Below are positions 24,169-34,478 of a stretch of DNA of 64,000 nucleotides, piece by piece (the stretch's first letter is position 1; each line of letters starts with the position of its first letter). The DNA is taken from contig JAVLUZ010000596.1 of the NCBI GenBank assembly GCA_036768485.1, forward strand, positions 62,001 to 126,000, in the 5' to 3' direction. The notes beneath the pieces are model-generated. The model saw only the letters and a list, made by a program, of their open reading frames with translations, was not told where the DNA came from and ran no database searches. The stretch is from Mermis nigrescens. Its lineage: Eukaryota > Nematoda > Enoplea > Mermithida > Mermithidae. Both the position numbers and the translations under genes were made by a program.

Positions 24169-25702
24169 ATGTATAACTTCTTCATAACATTGCTTGCATT
24201 AAACTTATGTACATCACAAACCACAGCTTATCAACTTTGTGAAGAGCACATATCAGGTTCACATTTTGAAATTCCTAAAAGCATTATCTGTAATATACCA
24301 CAGCTAGCAGTGGTTAAGCATTTTTCTGGCCGAATTTGGGTACCAAATTCACAACCTGAAATGGCACAAGCTTATAAATTTATGGCCATGAAGGGAGCAA
24401 TCTGTACAAATCCAGGTGATATCTCAGCATGCAACATGCATATGGGGCAATGCTTGTTAGAAGAACATGGCATTGTTATATGGAACAAGGGAGAACTCAA
24501 AGTTCCATGTCCTTATGTAACAGAAGGTTGTGATTTAGTTATACAGTCATCTGATGATTATTTTGAAGTTGAAGAACTTCAACAAGCATTCACGAGAAGT
24601 GAAAAAATTGAAACCACCCACATACAGTTGTCTGCCTCAGCATCTGATTATGATGGATCAGAAAATCATTTTGCAGCTGTATGATTTGCAAACTCTTTAC
24701 ATTGCAGCGCCTGACTTGAGCAAGCAAAAGCGTCAATCAGCAGATAAGACACTAGAAAAAGCACCACAAAATTATCCACAAATAGATGAAATAAATACAT
24801 GACTACAATATCTTGAAAGAAGTATCCGACTTTTTGAAACAGTAAGGTTTCGACAAATATGGATGCAGATATGCAAGCTAGCAGAAACACAACTACAAAC
24901 TGTTCAACAATTGATACGTCTAGATGCTACCATAGCAGCACGTCTATGGCTAAAAAGAACAGATATTATTGCAAGAATAGTAAGTGAAGCTTTGCTAGTT
25001 TGGCCTTGCACAGAAAACAAGGAACACTTCATATTCTGGAATTACAAAGTAGGGATAGACTGCTTTGCATTACTCCCAGTTGTGGTTAATGAAACTGTAT
25101 ACTTCGCACTGCCAGGTTCAAATGATTTAGTAACAACTTCCCAAAAGATTCCTTGCTTTGAAGCACCAGTTGGTGTGCATTATGATAATGCAACTAACAC
25201 ATGGTTAAGCCAAAAAGGCATTGTTAATGTTAAACCCTTACTTCAAAACTTAAACTTCTCAAATGAAACACCACACATTGTTTTAGATGCACCACCCTTA
25301 TTCAAAGATCACCGAGAACACATACCTTTCCAAGGTTCATTAGAATTCCTGTGGTTAGAAACATGGCGCCTACAACAACAAATGAGAAATTTAGTCAACT
25401 TCACATCAGAATTACATGTTGATCCCACAATTTTCAAACAAACTGTGGAAGAAATAGGCAATGGCTTGAAAGATGTAAATGGCATGTCAGTCTTTCAAAT
25501 GAAGCAAGCAATACAAAGAATAGCTACAGGATCTGGTCATGTCTTTTCTTCCTTGACAGGAGGATTCATGCATCAGCTATCTAGCACATTAGTTTGGATC
25601 CTTATAATAGCATTAGTGCTAGGTCCATTAAACTGTGGAATAAGATATGGCTTTTGTTGCATTTGTTGTGAATGGATATGTGGAACATTTGCAGCCTTGT
25701 GA
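24169..25702 (+). pseudogene. Env-like membrane glycoprotein gene of element 2, upstream of protease
   Basis: Residues 1-20 look like a signal peptide (hydrophobic core ITLLALNL, then TTA). A cysteine-rich ectodomain follows. The frame shifts near 24,670, and one TGA lies at 24,800-24,802. The frame then stays open from 24,863 to the stop at 25,700. The distal part has an LPGS motif, several N-x-S/T sites, a hydrophobic membrane segment at about 25,580-25,625 and a cysteine-rich short tail. The LPGS-to-membrane region aligns with the start of element 1's polyprotein. Signal peptide, paired cysteines, N-glycosylation sites and a terminal anchor together suggest a type I envelope-like protein. 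I cannot assign it to a named fusion-protein class. Confidence 0.8.
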
Positions 25703-25799
25703 CAATGCTTAATTGGCATTTGTCCTTGAAGACAACGATTTTGACATTAAGGACAAGTTGCTGAATATGCAGCTTACTCTGCAGAAAGAATTGGAATCC

Positions 25800-26322
25800 C
25801 ATTTATGTCACTGACATTAAGCACAAATCAACAAATGGACCACAACCACATATTTTGATACGTTTCACATCAGGACATCAGTATGAAGCAGCCCTAGTTG
25901 ATAAAGGTCCCTCAGTTACAATCATGAATGCAAAAGTTTATAAAGAAATGCATAAAAGTATAACAAATTATTCAAAACCAAGAGCAATGCCTATATCAAT
26001 TACAGGACATCCAGTCAAATTAGAAAGTGAACTTGAAGCTGTAGTACAAATAGGGAATATACAAAAACAGCTGAAGTTCCTTATAATGAAGAACAGCCCC
26101 TATCCGGTTGTCCTTGGTTGGGACAGCATTAGAGCACTCAGTGGTGCCACAGCCAAAATAACAGTGAATTTTGAGAAGCATACTGTTACTTCTGGACCTC
26201 ATGAAATCCCATTAGTGACTAACAAGGAAAACTTTGATCACTCAGAAGAGTTGATTGCATTTGTTAGTAAAACAATATCTATTCCACCAAGTTCAGTTCA
26301 GGTAGTGACCAATCACTCTTGA
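25800..26322 (+). pseudogene. Retroelement aspartic protease remnant of element 2
   Basis: The main open frame is 25,855-26,322; similarity begins slightly earlier. The active-site triad reads DKG instead of DTG, within 'ALVDKGPSV'. A VVLGWDSI motif stands in the position of the second conserved hydrophobic-Gly block. The segment ends in a post-protease linker (KTISIPP) that aligns with element 1 near nucleotide 1225. The reverse transcriptase that should follow is absent. Confidence 0.75.
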
Positions 26323-26323
26323 A

Positions 26324-26620
26324 TTGTCCTCTGTGCCATGGACAAACCAATGGATAGATATTCAAGAAGAGACTGTAGCAATAATATGGACAATCAAACA
26401 GTTCAGACCTTACTCATATGGTCAAAAGTTTACTCTATACACAGATCATGTACCTCTCCAGCTCCTAAAAATAAATGAAACAGCTTCTCCCCAATTAGTT
26501 TGCTGGGTTTTATCTTTGCAAGAATATAACTGACATTGTTTACAGAAAAGGCAGTGAAAATGGAAATGCAGATGCTCTTTCCAGGCTACCAATACAAGAA
26601 GAAAATACAATCACACAAAA
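26324..26620 (+). pseudogene. RNase H C-terminal half of element 2 (RT deleted)
   Basis: It starts around the conserved Glu (QEETVAIIWTI) and continues through 'YTDHVPLQ' with the third acidic residue. A frameshift near 26,530 separates it from the ALSRLP end block. Relative to element 1, about 1.5 kb comprising all of RT and the N-half of RNase H is missing. The deletion junction lies at 26,320-26,345. Confidence 0.8.
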
Positions 26621-26630
26621 TAATGTTGCA

Positions 26631-27940
26631 GTGATCAATTTGACACATAATTTGGCAAATTTCCAAAGGAAAGATCTATTCCTAGGCCCAATATATAGAT
26701 TGTTGCAGACAAATAAAGCTCCAAATGGCCTAGATGCAAAGCGTTTACAAGCAGCTGAAGATTTCATTTCAGAAAAAGACATCTTGAAATATCAGCCCAA
26801 TGCAAATAAGGAACCTTGCATAGCCATACCAGAATGCGTGGTAAAAGAAATATTAGAAGCTATGCATGATGATGTTCTTGCCGGACACTTAGCTTTCATG
26901 AGAACTTTAGAGAAGATCCAAGAATGTTTCTATTGGCCTAGACTTTGCACAGATGTTTGGGATTACTGTCATAATTGTTTATTATGTCAGCGTAGAAAAC
27001 CCCTGAATCAAAGGCCACACACAGAGCCAATGCATCACATTCTGCCTCATCAAACATTTGAAAGATGGGTTGTTGATACTTTAGGTCCAATCACAACCAC
27101 AATCCAAGGTATTTGTCATATCTTAGTTTTTATGGACCATTTCACCAAGTAGGCCAAAGCAGTGGCCATTCCAGACTTAAAGGCAGAAACCATAACAAGA
27201 ATGCTAATGGAGCGTATTATTTGTTGTTTTGGCGCTCCAAAAGAAATCCTGTCAGATTGAGGATCAGGATTTATGGCTCAAGTCTTTTAGGAAGTCTGTA
27301 GGATATGTGAAATCCAGAATGTTAATTCAACGGCATACCATCCGCAGACAAACAGATTAGTAGAATGGTTCAATCAAACATCAGAAATAATGCTGAGAAT
27401 GTATGCAGAAAAGCAAAAAGATCTATGGGATACCTATCTCCCATACGTAGCTTTTGCATACAATACAAGTAGGCATGAAACTACATGTTTTAGCCCATAT
27501 TACTTAATACATAGGAGACAACCAAAATTGCCTATAGAATGGGCAATAACAGCAAATATTCCTATATATGAGACTGATTGTGCAAGACAAATACATCAAA
27601 ACTTACAATCAGCCCAAGCTACTGCCTTAGAAGCCATTCTAAAGGCTCAGATGCGACAAAAAGCAGAATACGATCACAGAAAACATGCAAATGAACTAGA
27701 AGAACCAATGTTTCAAAATTGGTCAATTAGTAATACTACAAAATGACCAATCACCAGGAAAGTTTGATCCAAGATGGCTAGGTCCATATAAAATAACACA
27801 CTTGAGACCTCCAAATGGAATAATTTGAGAACTGCATAACTATGACAAAACACAAACTGTTCATCTGAACAAATTAAAGGCATATCATGGCGAAAGAAAA
27901 TCATTGCTTGATGAAAATGACTCATTAAGCAATGAGAGTA
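26631..27940 (+). pseudogene. Integrase of element 2, three in-frame stops
   Basis: The zinc-binding part (MHDD, GHL, CHNCLLC) and first catalytic Asp (VDTLGP) lie in 26,631-27,152. Stops follow at 27,150 (TAG), 27,258 (TGA, where element 1 has an Arg codon, consistent with CGA to TGA) and 27,288 (TAG). The frame is then open through the catalytic Glu (VEW) to 27,746. The GPY motif and C-terminal tail continue in another frame near 27,780-27,940, with one further TGA. It is clearly not functional. Confidence 0.85.
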
Positions 27941-28167
27941 TTGAGCTTTGGACATGCAATACACAGCACACATTCATCCCGCTATCAACCATTATATGCA
28001 TTTATCAATGGTTTTGGACTTATTAACTAACACTGAGATAAAATACAACTTGCAACTGAACCCAATCCAGGACATCAAAGAAGATATTGCCCACTCAAAG
28101 AACATATTATTCACTCAAAATGCCAAATCAATGGAATATTCAATCTCAAAGAAGGACTTCAAATCCA

Positions 28168-28179
28168 ACAGGAGAGGAA
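28168..28179 (+). other. Polypurine tract of element 2
   Basis: ACAGGAGAGGAA lies immediately upstream of the TG of the 3' LTR. Confidence 0.7.
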
Positions 28180-28342
28180 TGTGGCAAACATTCATATCAT
28201 TTCACACAGTGGCACGGTTCAATAACCTATTATCATTCAATGTGAAACTTTTAATTGTAGTGATTTGTAAAACCAGTCTTTTTGTAACAATTCTAAACCT
28301 ATATTATATCTTGTCTCTCTGATAAAATGGTTAGTTGCTAAA
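28180..28342 (+). repeat. 3' LTR of element 2 (about 163 bp)
   Basis: It starts TGTGGCAAAC after the purine tract. The end is set at the point where family X sequence resumes (TATACAATATGAG). The last bases are not the usual CA, so the 3' edge is approximate. Confidence 0.65.
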
Positions 28343-28667
28343 TATACAATATGAGTATTTCTGGCACATTTGCTATGTGCTCAGGATAACTTTATCATGA
28401 TTATTATCAATTAACCAGCAAAATTTTAAGTGCACAGTGCAATACTAGCTTTATATCACCTTACACCTTCCCAATAAGCCAGATAACACTGCCTCACAAA
28501 TACAAATTGCTGTTCAGATGCCTAACAGTATACTTATCTCTACAACTTACCTTATTAACTTAGGCAATAAGAACAAGGATTTTTGGATGCAATATGGGCA
28601 GATATACCCCTTCAATTGTGGCTGAATTCGGATATCTGAACATTTACTAAAATTTTTCTTATGACTT

Positions 28668-28900
28668 TTACAAGCTTTGTTTTAAGTTTTACAAATTTTG
28701 TTCCGACTTCTACAAAAAATATTCCAAACCTTACAAAAAATCTTCCAAACTTTACAAAAAAAATTTCCAAGCTTTACAAAAAAAATCTTCAAACTTTACA
28801 AAAAATTTTAAACTTTACAAACAAATTTCCAAAATGCACAAAAAAATTTCCAAACTTTACAAAAATTCTTCCAAACTTTACAAAAAATTACCATATAAAT
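28668..28900. repeat. 21-22-bp tandem array in X right arm (inner)
   Basis: Units of AAACTTTACAAAAAATTTCC, inverted relative to 13,205-13,560 and about a third shorter, so copy number differs between arms. Confidence 0.85.
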
Positions 28901-29817
28901 ACAAAAATTTATTCACTTAGATCTAAAATATTGTTAGAATGTTGAGAAAATATAACTTTCAGGAGCCTTATACAAAAGCAATTAAAACTCGTGTAGCACT
29001 TATTCTTCTATTGTATTTTACTAATACTATTTTAGAAGTAATTTCCAATTTTACTAATAAGACAAATATCACAAGCACTTGTTCTTTAATTCTAATCAAT
29101 AAAATCATATGTTTACATAAGAAATTGTAAAGAATCAAGCATACCTAAGATCTTTTAATCAGACAATATCTAAAGTCTGCATGAAATTTGTTGAACTTCA
29201 GGAGTTTTTGAGTACAAAATTTAGGACTTTTGGGTTTTTTAATCTTTTTCATGTTTATTCTTGCACATACGCAGTCTTCAAGGTATGCTTTAGCTTGTCA
29301 CCTCAATGTGCAATAACTTCACCTCCATAGGTATGCAACTTGACACAGCATTAGTGGTTTTTAATTGTATGCTCAAAGAAATCTCAAAATCTTTGCACAT
29401 TGTTTACTAAAGTCACAAGACACATATCAAATTTTGCTGAAATACGTCTTAAGTTTTATGCCAACTTTGTGCTTGTTATACCGTATTTCCTCAATTTGAA
29501 TCACTGAAATCACTGAAAAATTTTTCTCTATCACTTGAAAATCGATTTTAATAACCTCTGAAATCAGCGAATGCCACCTATTTGTGGGTTCTGCTTATTT
29601 AGGGTATCATATAAATCTATGTAAATTTTATGAGATGGTGAATGGGAAATGCATGTACAAAGTAGAATTGTTTCCTAGTTTAGTTATACAGATTCCGAAA
29701 TGTAACATTTTTGCTGTTTACAAAAGGAAAGATGATTCTTAGGGGTGCAAAACTAGAACACAAGTTGCAAATTGCATATAAAATAGTTTCAGCAATACAT
29801 GTTGTTTTAAATAGCAA

Positions 29818-30115
29818 AAGTTCTGAACTTCACAACAAATTTTCCAAACTTTACTAAAAATTTCCAGAATCAACAAAAAATTTTCCAAACTCTGCAAAAA
29901 GATCCTATGCTTAATTCCAAACTCTGCAAAAAATTTTCCAAACATTAAAAAAGTTTTCCAAACTTTACAAAAAAATTTCCAAACTTTACAAATAATATTC
30001 CAAACTCTGCAAAATTCCTATTCTTAAGCATGCAAAATTAATTCTAAGCAGAAAAATTTTCCAAAGTTCACAAAAAATATTCCAAACTTTACAAAAAAAT
30101 ATTTCAAACTTTGCT
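29818..30115. repeat. 21-22-bp tandem array in X right arm (outer)
   Basis: Units of TTCCAAACTTTACAAAAAAT and TTCCAAACTCTGCAAAA, the inverted counterpart of 12,005-12,300. Confidence 0.85.
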
Positions 30116-30711
30116 AATTTTTAGTAGTGTAAAAAAATGATGGGTTACCATACTGTAAAGAGCAAACATATGCAATAAATGGGAGAGATACCCTACGCTT
30201 ATGTAAACCCTACCACTGTGTAAACAAAAAATGGTTAGTTCTATGTTCCAACAGAAAATTGATACTCTACACTGTCTTGGGTCCATGAGGCACTCCCTTT
30301 CCTTCCTTAGCTCCTGGAAGGACCTCTCGCTACCCCCAACCCTGGTGAGCAAGGAGACTTAGTCGCAGAAGGTGCCAGAATGAAACCTGCCAGGGATAAC
30401 TATTAAAAATTTCCAGAACTCAGATCTGGAAGGCACCCAAAAGAACCTGCCAGGGATGACTATTAGAAAGTTCCAGAACTCAGTTCCGACTACTGGTTCT
30501 CATCTTCAAAAATTTCTCCCTACCCCCACCTCCACCTCTTGGGTGGGTAGGTCCAGGTCCACCCTCAACCCCAACTCTGGGCAGACTCGGGCAAGCCCCC
30601 AGCCCATTTGCTCCCTGGTGCAACCTCAACTTTGGGCCAGGGAGCAGATCTGCCTATCTTATAACACTACAATGCTATAAGATTTGCATGCTAGGGAAGC
30701 ACAGTATACTA

Positions 30712-31401
30712 CTAGCGCTGATTGGTCTCACTAGCAAGTCACATACGTATCATGAGAGGTATGCAGTGTTAGCTATTTTGTGGATTTTATATACATCCCC
30801 CCTTATCATATAAAACATAGACAATATGTCCGCTAATCCAGTTAAGCATGCGTTGAGATTGGGAAAAATCAATACTGTATATAGACACCATCTATCCAAT
30901 TCTTGTTGGTTGAAGTTATTGTCATAAGCATATTTTTGTTTCTGTCACACGTCCTCTTAAATTTGTATTATCCTTTTGACTGTGGTTTTTAGCCATATAG
31001 TTGGGTTTAGCTTGTACAGCTGTTATTTTGTCTATTCAAACAACTCTTCTTTTTGTGTATTAATTGGTGTAAATAAACGTCAAAAATTAGTTGCCTAGGA
31101 GTGCACTATACCGCAAGCAGCTTTGGATTTGGTTGACGGCATATTTTGTCATAAAATTCAGGTGATTTCCTTTTAGTTTTTCACTTTGTCAAAAACAAAT
31201 CTTTCCAATATCTGATCTGAAAATCATAAAAATTATTTCATAATTCTTATGTAAGATAACAAAACAACCCAGTTGAGAGCTCTGTGTTGTTGTATATATT
31301 GTTCATTGTGCTCACTAGAACCATAAACAAAAATATTTTTGTTATAGGTAATCTAGTGCAAAGAGAGTTTTAAATCTTTTTGCAATAATTATTATTTTAG
31401 C
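30712..31401. other. Non-coding stretch
   Basis: No gene or repeat structure was recognised. Confidence 0.5.
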
Positions 31402-32180
31402 CTAAAATAGGTCAACTGACCCAGGGCTGATTCTGGGGTTACTTAAATACTGCTGTGTTAGGTTTCTTGGGCATAGCCACCTAAATCTCTCTAGGTACGG
31501 ACAAATCGAGGTCTGAGGAGCTTTTAGGTCATAAGTATTTTAAGGGTCAAGCGGTTGAATAAAGACAAATGGCCATAGCAACCTGACCAGCGCTAAGGCT
31601 GGCCAGATACTTAAGTAAGCCACATAGGTAGGTACCTATAGTCTGTTCTTGTTTAGGTAGTTGTTGTGTGTTTGGTATCTCCTCGGCTTACATGCTGTCC
31701 ATTTTGATATCTGTACATACTGAATTACTTATTCAACACACATCTATATTTACATTTAAGGTCCCTATAGGTTGCTTGTGTAACTTATGGAGCGTTGTGC
31801 GCTTTAGAGTTATCTATGTAACTTGAGCCGCATTGCTAGGGACTTGCCGGTCAAGTACTTGCAGTATGTATGGATACCTAAACCGATAGCATGCCGCCAG
31901 GGAAAATACCCTACACACGAACAACTACAAAAACAACAACCCACAATAAGTACCTGCAGGGCTTACTTAAGTACCTTGCTACACTTAGCACTGGTCTGGG
32001 AGCCACGGCAATCTGCCTTTATTCTACCTCTTGACCCTAAATACCTAATACCTTAAATCTACTTGGACGTAGGTTGTCCGTACTTAGGAGATTTTGGGAG
32101 GGAATAACCGACTGCAGAACCCAACACAGGAGTAATTAAATAAGCCTGGTATTTACTCAAGGTCCTCAGACCCATTTTAG
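31402..32180. mobile_element. TIR element with ~230-bp inverted ends
   Basis: The left end (31,402-31,640) and right end (31,930-32,180) are diverged inverted copies, both starting CTAAAAT-GGTC and sharing AGTACGGACAA-like and TACTTAAGTAAGCC blocks. The ~290-bp interior is non-coding. No clear target duplication is seen. Confidence 0.65.
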
Positions 32181-32985
32181 ACCAAAAGAATATTTTTTGC
32201 GAAAGGAATTTGAAGATTTTGCACTAGATAACCTATAGCAAAATAAATCACAAATTTAGATTCCAATAGCACTCTGAACAATAAATACAACAACAAAGAG
32301 CTCTAGTCCGGGCTGTCATCCATTTGGTTCAAAAAAGGAATGATGAATTTTGAGAAAATTGAACAACCAAAAGGTTTTACCCAAAATTATCCCGCAGTCA
32401 AAGATGTTAAGGCCGGCCAACCAAAAACCAAACTACCTGTGATATAATGCACCTCTAGGTAGCTGCTATCTAATCTTATCTACACCAAACAAATGAATTA
32501 AAAGAAGGCTTTCACAAAGTTGAAGAAGACATGTCAAACAAATATAGCTCAAATGCGACCCCAGCCAAACCAATAATGGCAGAAGGGGGATTACAGTGAA
32601 GGAGAAAAGATTATATTTTTATGTCAATAAAGGGCGCTACTTGCGCTATGGATTTTTCCGATCTCTGCACAGGCTTAACGTGATTAGCGGTCATGTCACC
32701 TATGTTTTGTATGTGAAGAAAAGGGGATGTATTTGCTTTCCACAGGCAACTTGCATTGCATGTTCCTCACAACACGTATGTGATGTAAAGTTCAATCAAA
32801 TAACACTGCGTCACTGGGTAGCCTCCACACGTCCTACTGTCAGAGTCTGTCTGACTGCAAACCTAATTGCTTTTAGATGGCTGGATTGCCGGAATGGTAA
32901 CTCTAAAGACCAGTTGGTCAAAATAAACGTGATAAAGTGCATTTTAGCCATAAGTGTAACAACACATCTAGATACATTATCTTTA
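32181..32985. other. Unassigned stretch with one spurious long frame
   Basis: A 153-codon plus-strand frame (32,596-33,057) runs into the hAT terminal repeat and shows no domain, so I do not call it a gene. Nothing else was recognised. Confidence 0.5.
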
Positions 32986-32993
32986 CTCCTCCC
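32986..32993. repeat. Left 8-bp target duplication of hAT element
   Basis: CTCCTCCC, matching CTCCTCTC at 39,416-39,423 in 7 of 8 positions. Confidence 0.8.
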
Positions 32994-33528
32994 TAGGGAT
33001 TGGACCAAAGGAAGATTTTGGCCGAAGCCAAAGCTTTGGCCAAAGGCTGAATATTAGGCCAGCTTTAGCCAAAGCCAAAGCTGAAGGCTGAAGCTACACA
33101 TAACATAGGAAACCCCCAGTATTGTTGGCCCCCCACAATCTGGTCACTACTGCACTGCACTACCTATGAAAAATTAATCACTCCATTTTATTCAAAACTC
33201 TTCTTCAAAATCATTATTACTATCATCATCATAATCATGAGTAACATCAGCAGCATCAAGATCAAAATTCAAAGATTCAATATTTTGTGCATCATCATTC
33301 ACGTGAGTCAATCTGTACAAATTTTAGCCAATGGCTTTCAAGTTGTGCTTTAAGAACAGCAGTTTTTGAATGTTTTCAGGCTTTAAGCAAATTTGTGCTC
33401 CATTAGCTATATCACGTGCTGATTTGAATTCCTGCTCACTTTCCACAGAACTGATAGGCGCACTTAGATATTTGAGCACCAGCTGTTCATAAAACAAAAA
33501 GAAATGCAAAAGTTAGGAGGGTCCAGTC

Positions 33529-33783
33529 CACACATGGGTGTGAAGGGGGTTTGGGGAGGGTACGCACCCCCCAGAAGTTGAAATACCCCCCCCCAGAAAA
33601 TTTTTTTTTGCTTTTTTAGCAATTTTTTGATGCCATTGAATTGTGCTTGATGAGAAACGTCAAAAAATTGTCTTTTTGTGCTATCGACCACTTTTAAGAC
33701 CATTTTTTGACCTTTAAAAATTTTTTCACCCCCCACCTGAAATTCTTTAACCCCCCCCAGAATTTTGGTGCCGCCCACCTATG
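33529..33783 (-). mobile_element. Z5: family Z copy in the last hAT intron
   Basis: Starts CACACATGGG, ends CCCACCTATG. Perfect duplication GTCCAGTC at 33,521-33,528 and 33,784-33,791. Confidence 0.9.
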
Positions 33784-34386
33784 GTCCAGTCCAGTTGATA
33801 GGGGATCAATAAATTTAAACATTCTTCAAAATTCCCTCAAATTGCAGTCAAATTTTGACAAATAAGTCATTTTCAGAAAAAATAAAACTGACATAAAAAG
33901 TACACTATTGCTTTATGTAAAGAGGAACCATTATCAGTTTTATTGCAAGAAAACATACAAACAAAATATGCAACATATTCCAAGTTTAAATTTAATTGTA
34001 AAAAAATTACCATTGCTAGAGCTGGAAATCTAGTGCTGTTAACTTTCAAAAAATTTAAGGGACAATCTGCAGATTTTATTTTTGGTTCATTTAAATTAAC
34101 TTTGACATCCGCTTTTGCCTTGGCATAATTTGGAACTGTTGCTATTTGTTTTCGGGAGCATCATCCCCGATATTGTCCATAAAGGCCAAGGGTCTGAAAA
34201 TGTTGAACACCATCATATAGTGGATCTTTCAGAATTTTAAATACACTAATTTCTCAATGATCACTTAATTTCAAATGGTAGGCAACAAAATGTATGAATA
34301 TCTTACAATTTGATCTGTAAAATGTAACTAAAAACTAAAATTGGTGCACAAAAATTTAAACCCAGAATATAATACAAAGCTAAATC

Positions 34387-34391
<5 letters not shown>

Positions 34392-34476
<85 letters not shown>
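34392..34476. repeat. (TA)n microsatellite
   Basis: About 42 TA units without interruption, in a hAT intron. An Ile-Tyr repeat frame across it is an artefact. Confidence 0.97.

Positions 34477-34478
<2 letters not shown>

Larger units (their letters stand above)
16123..28342 (+). mobile_element. Element 2: old Ty3/gypsy-like element with gag-env-pol order, inserted in family X
   Basis: Matching terminal blocks at 16,123 and 28,180 begin TGTGGCAAAC and lie exactly where the X right arm is split. The uninterrupted X left arm reads TGTG-TATA-CAAT at the corresponding site. Here the left junction is TGTG-TAAA and the right junction is TATA-CAAT, consistent with a 4-bp duplication with one change. 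Inside are gag, an Env-like gene, protease, RNase H, integrase and a purine tract, all with multiple stops and frameshifts. About 6.6 kb of unrelated repeats lie between the 5' LTR and gag. That these all belong to one insertion is inferred from the split repeat. Confidence 0.7.
11382..30711. mobile_element. Family X: foldback-like element with ~3.1-kb inverted arms, interrupted by element 2
   Basis: The left arm (11,382-14,432) is the inverted complement of 15,554-16,122 joined to 28,343-30,711. The matching outer ends are TAGTATACCGTACTTCCC on the left and its near complement on the right. The inner ends meet at a CTCCTGCTGCTA stretch, leaving a 1.1-kb non-coding spacer. Long inverted arms made partly of short tandem repeats around a small centre are the hallmark of foldback/Galileo-type DNA transposons. 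No transposase is seen. An alternative is two independent copies of one repeat in opposite orientation. No clean target duplication is visible at the outer ends. Confidence 0.65.
28343..30711 (-). repeat. Family X right arm, outer segment
   Basis: Inverted copy of 11,382-13,880, including both tandem arrays and the outer block with GCATGCTAGGGAAG. A peptide-coding-looking frame at 28,939 has an equally decayed twin on the minus strand at 13.0-13.2 kb; it has no recognisable domain. Confidence 0.85.

Noticed and set aside
28939..29130. 63-codon ORF conserved between the two X arms as a gene
   Set aside because: Its twin at 13.0-13.2 kb exists only because the arms are copies; there is no domain, and the substitutions do not look constrained by eye.
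11371..30720. Target duplication of family X (CTAG at both outer ends)
   Set aside because: Only four bases agree and they are not placed identically relative to the ends; too weak to claim.
32596..33057. 153-codon plus-strand ORF as a gene
   Set aside because: Its 3' end lies in the terminal repeat of the hAT element, its composition is arbitrary and no domain or splice context supports it.
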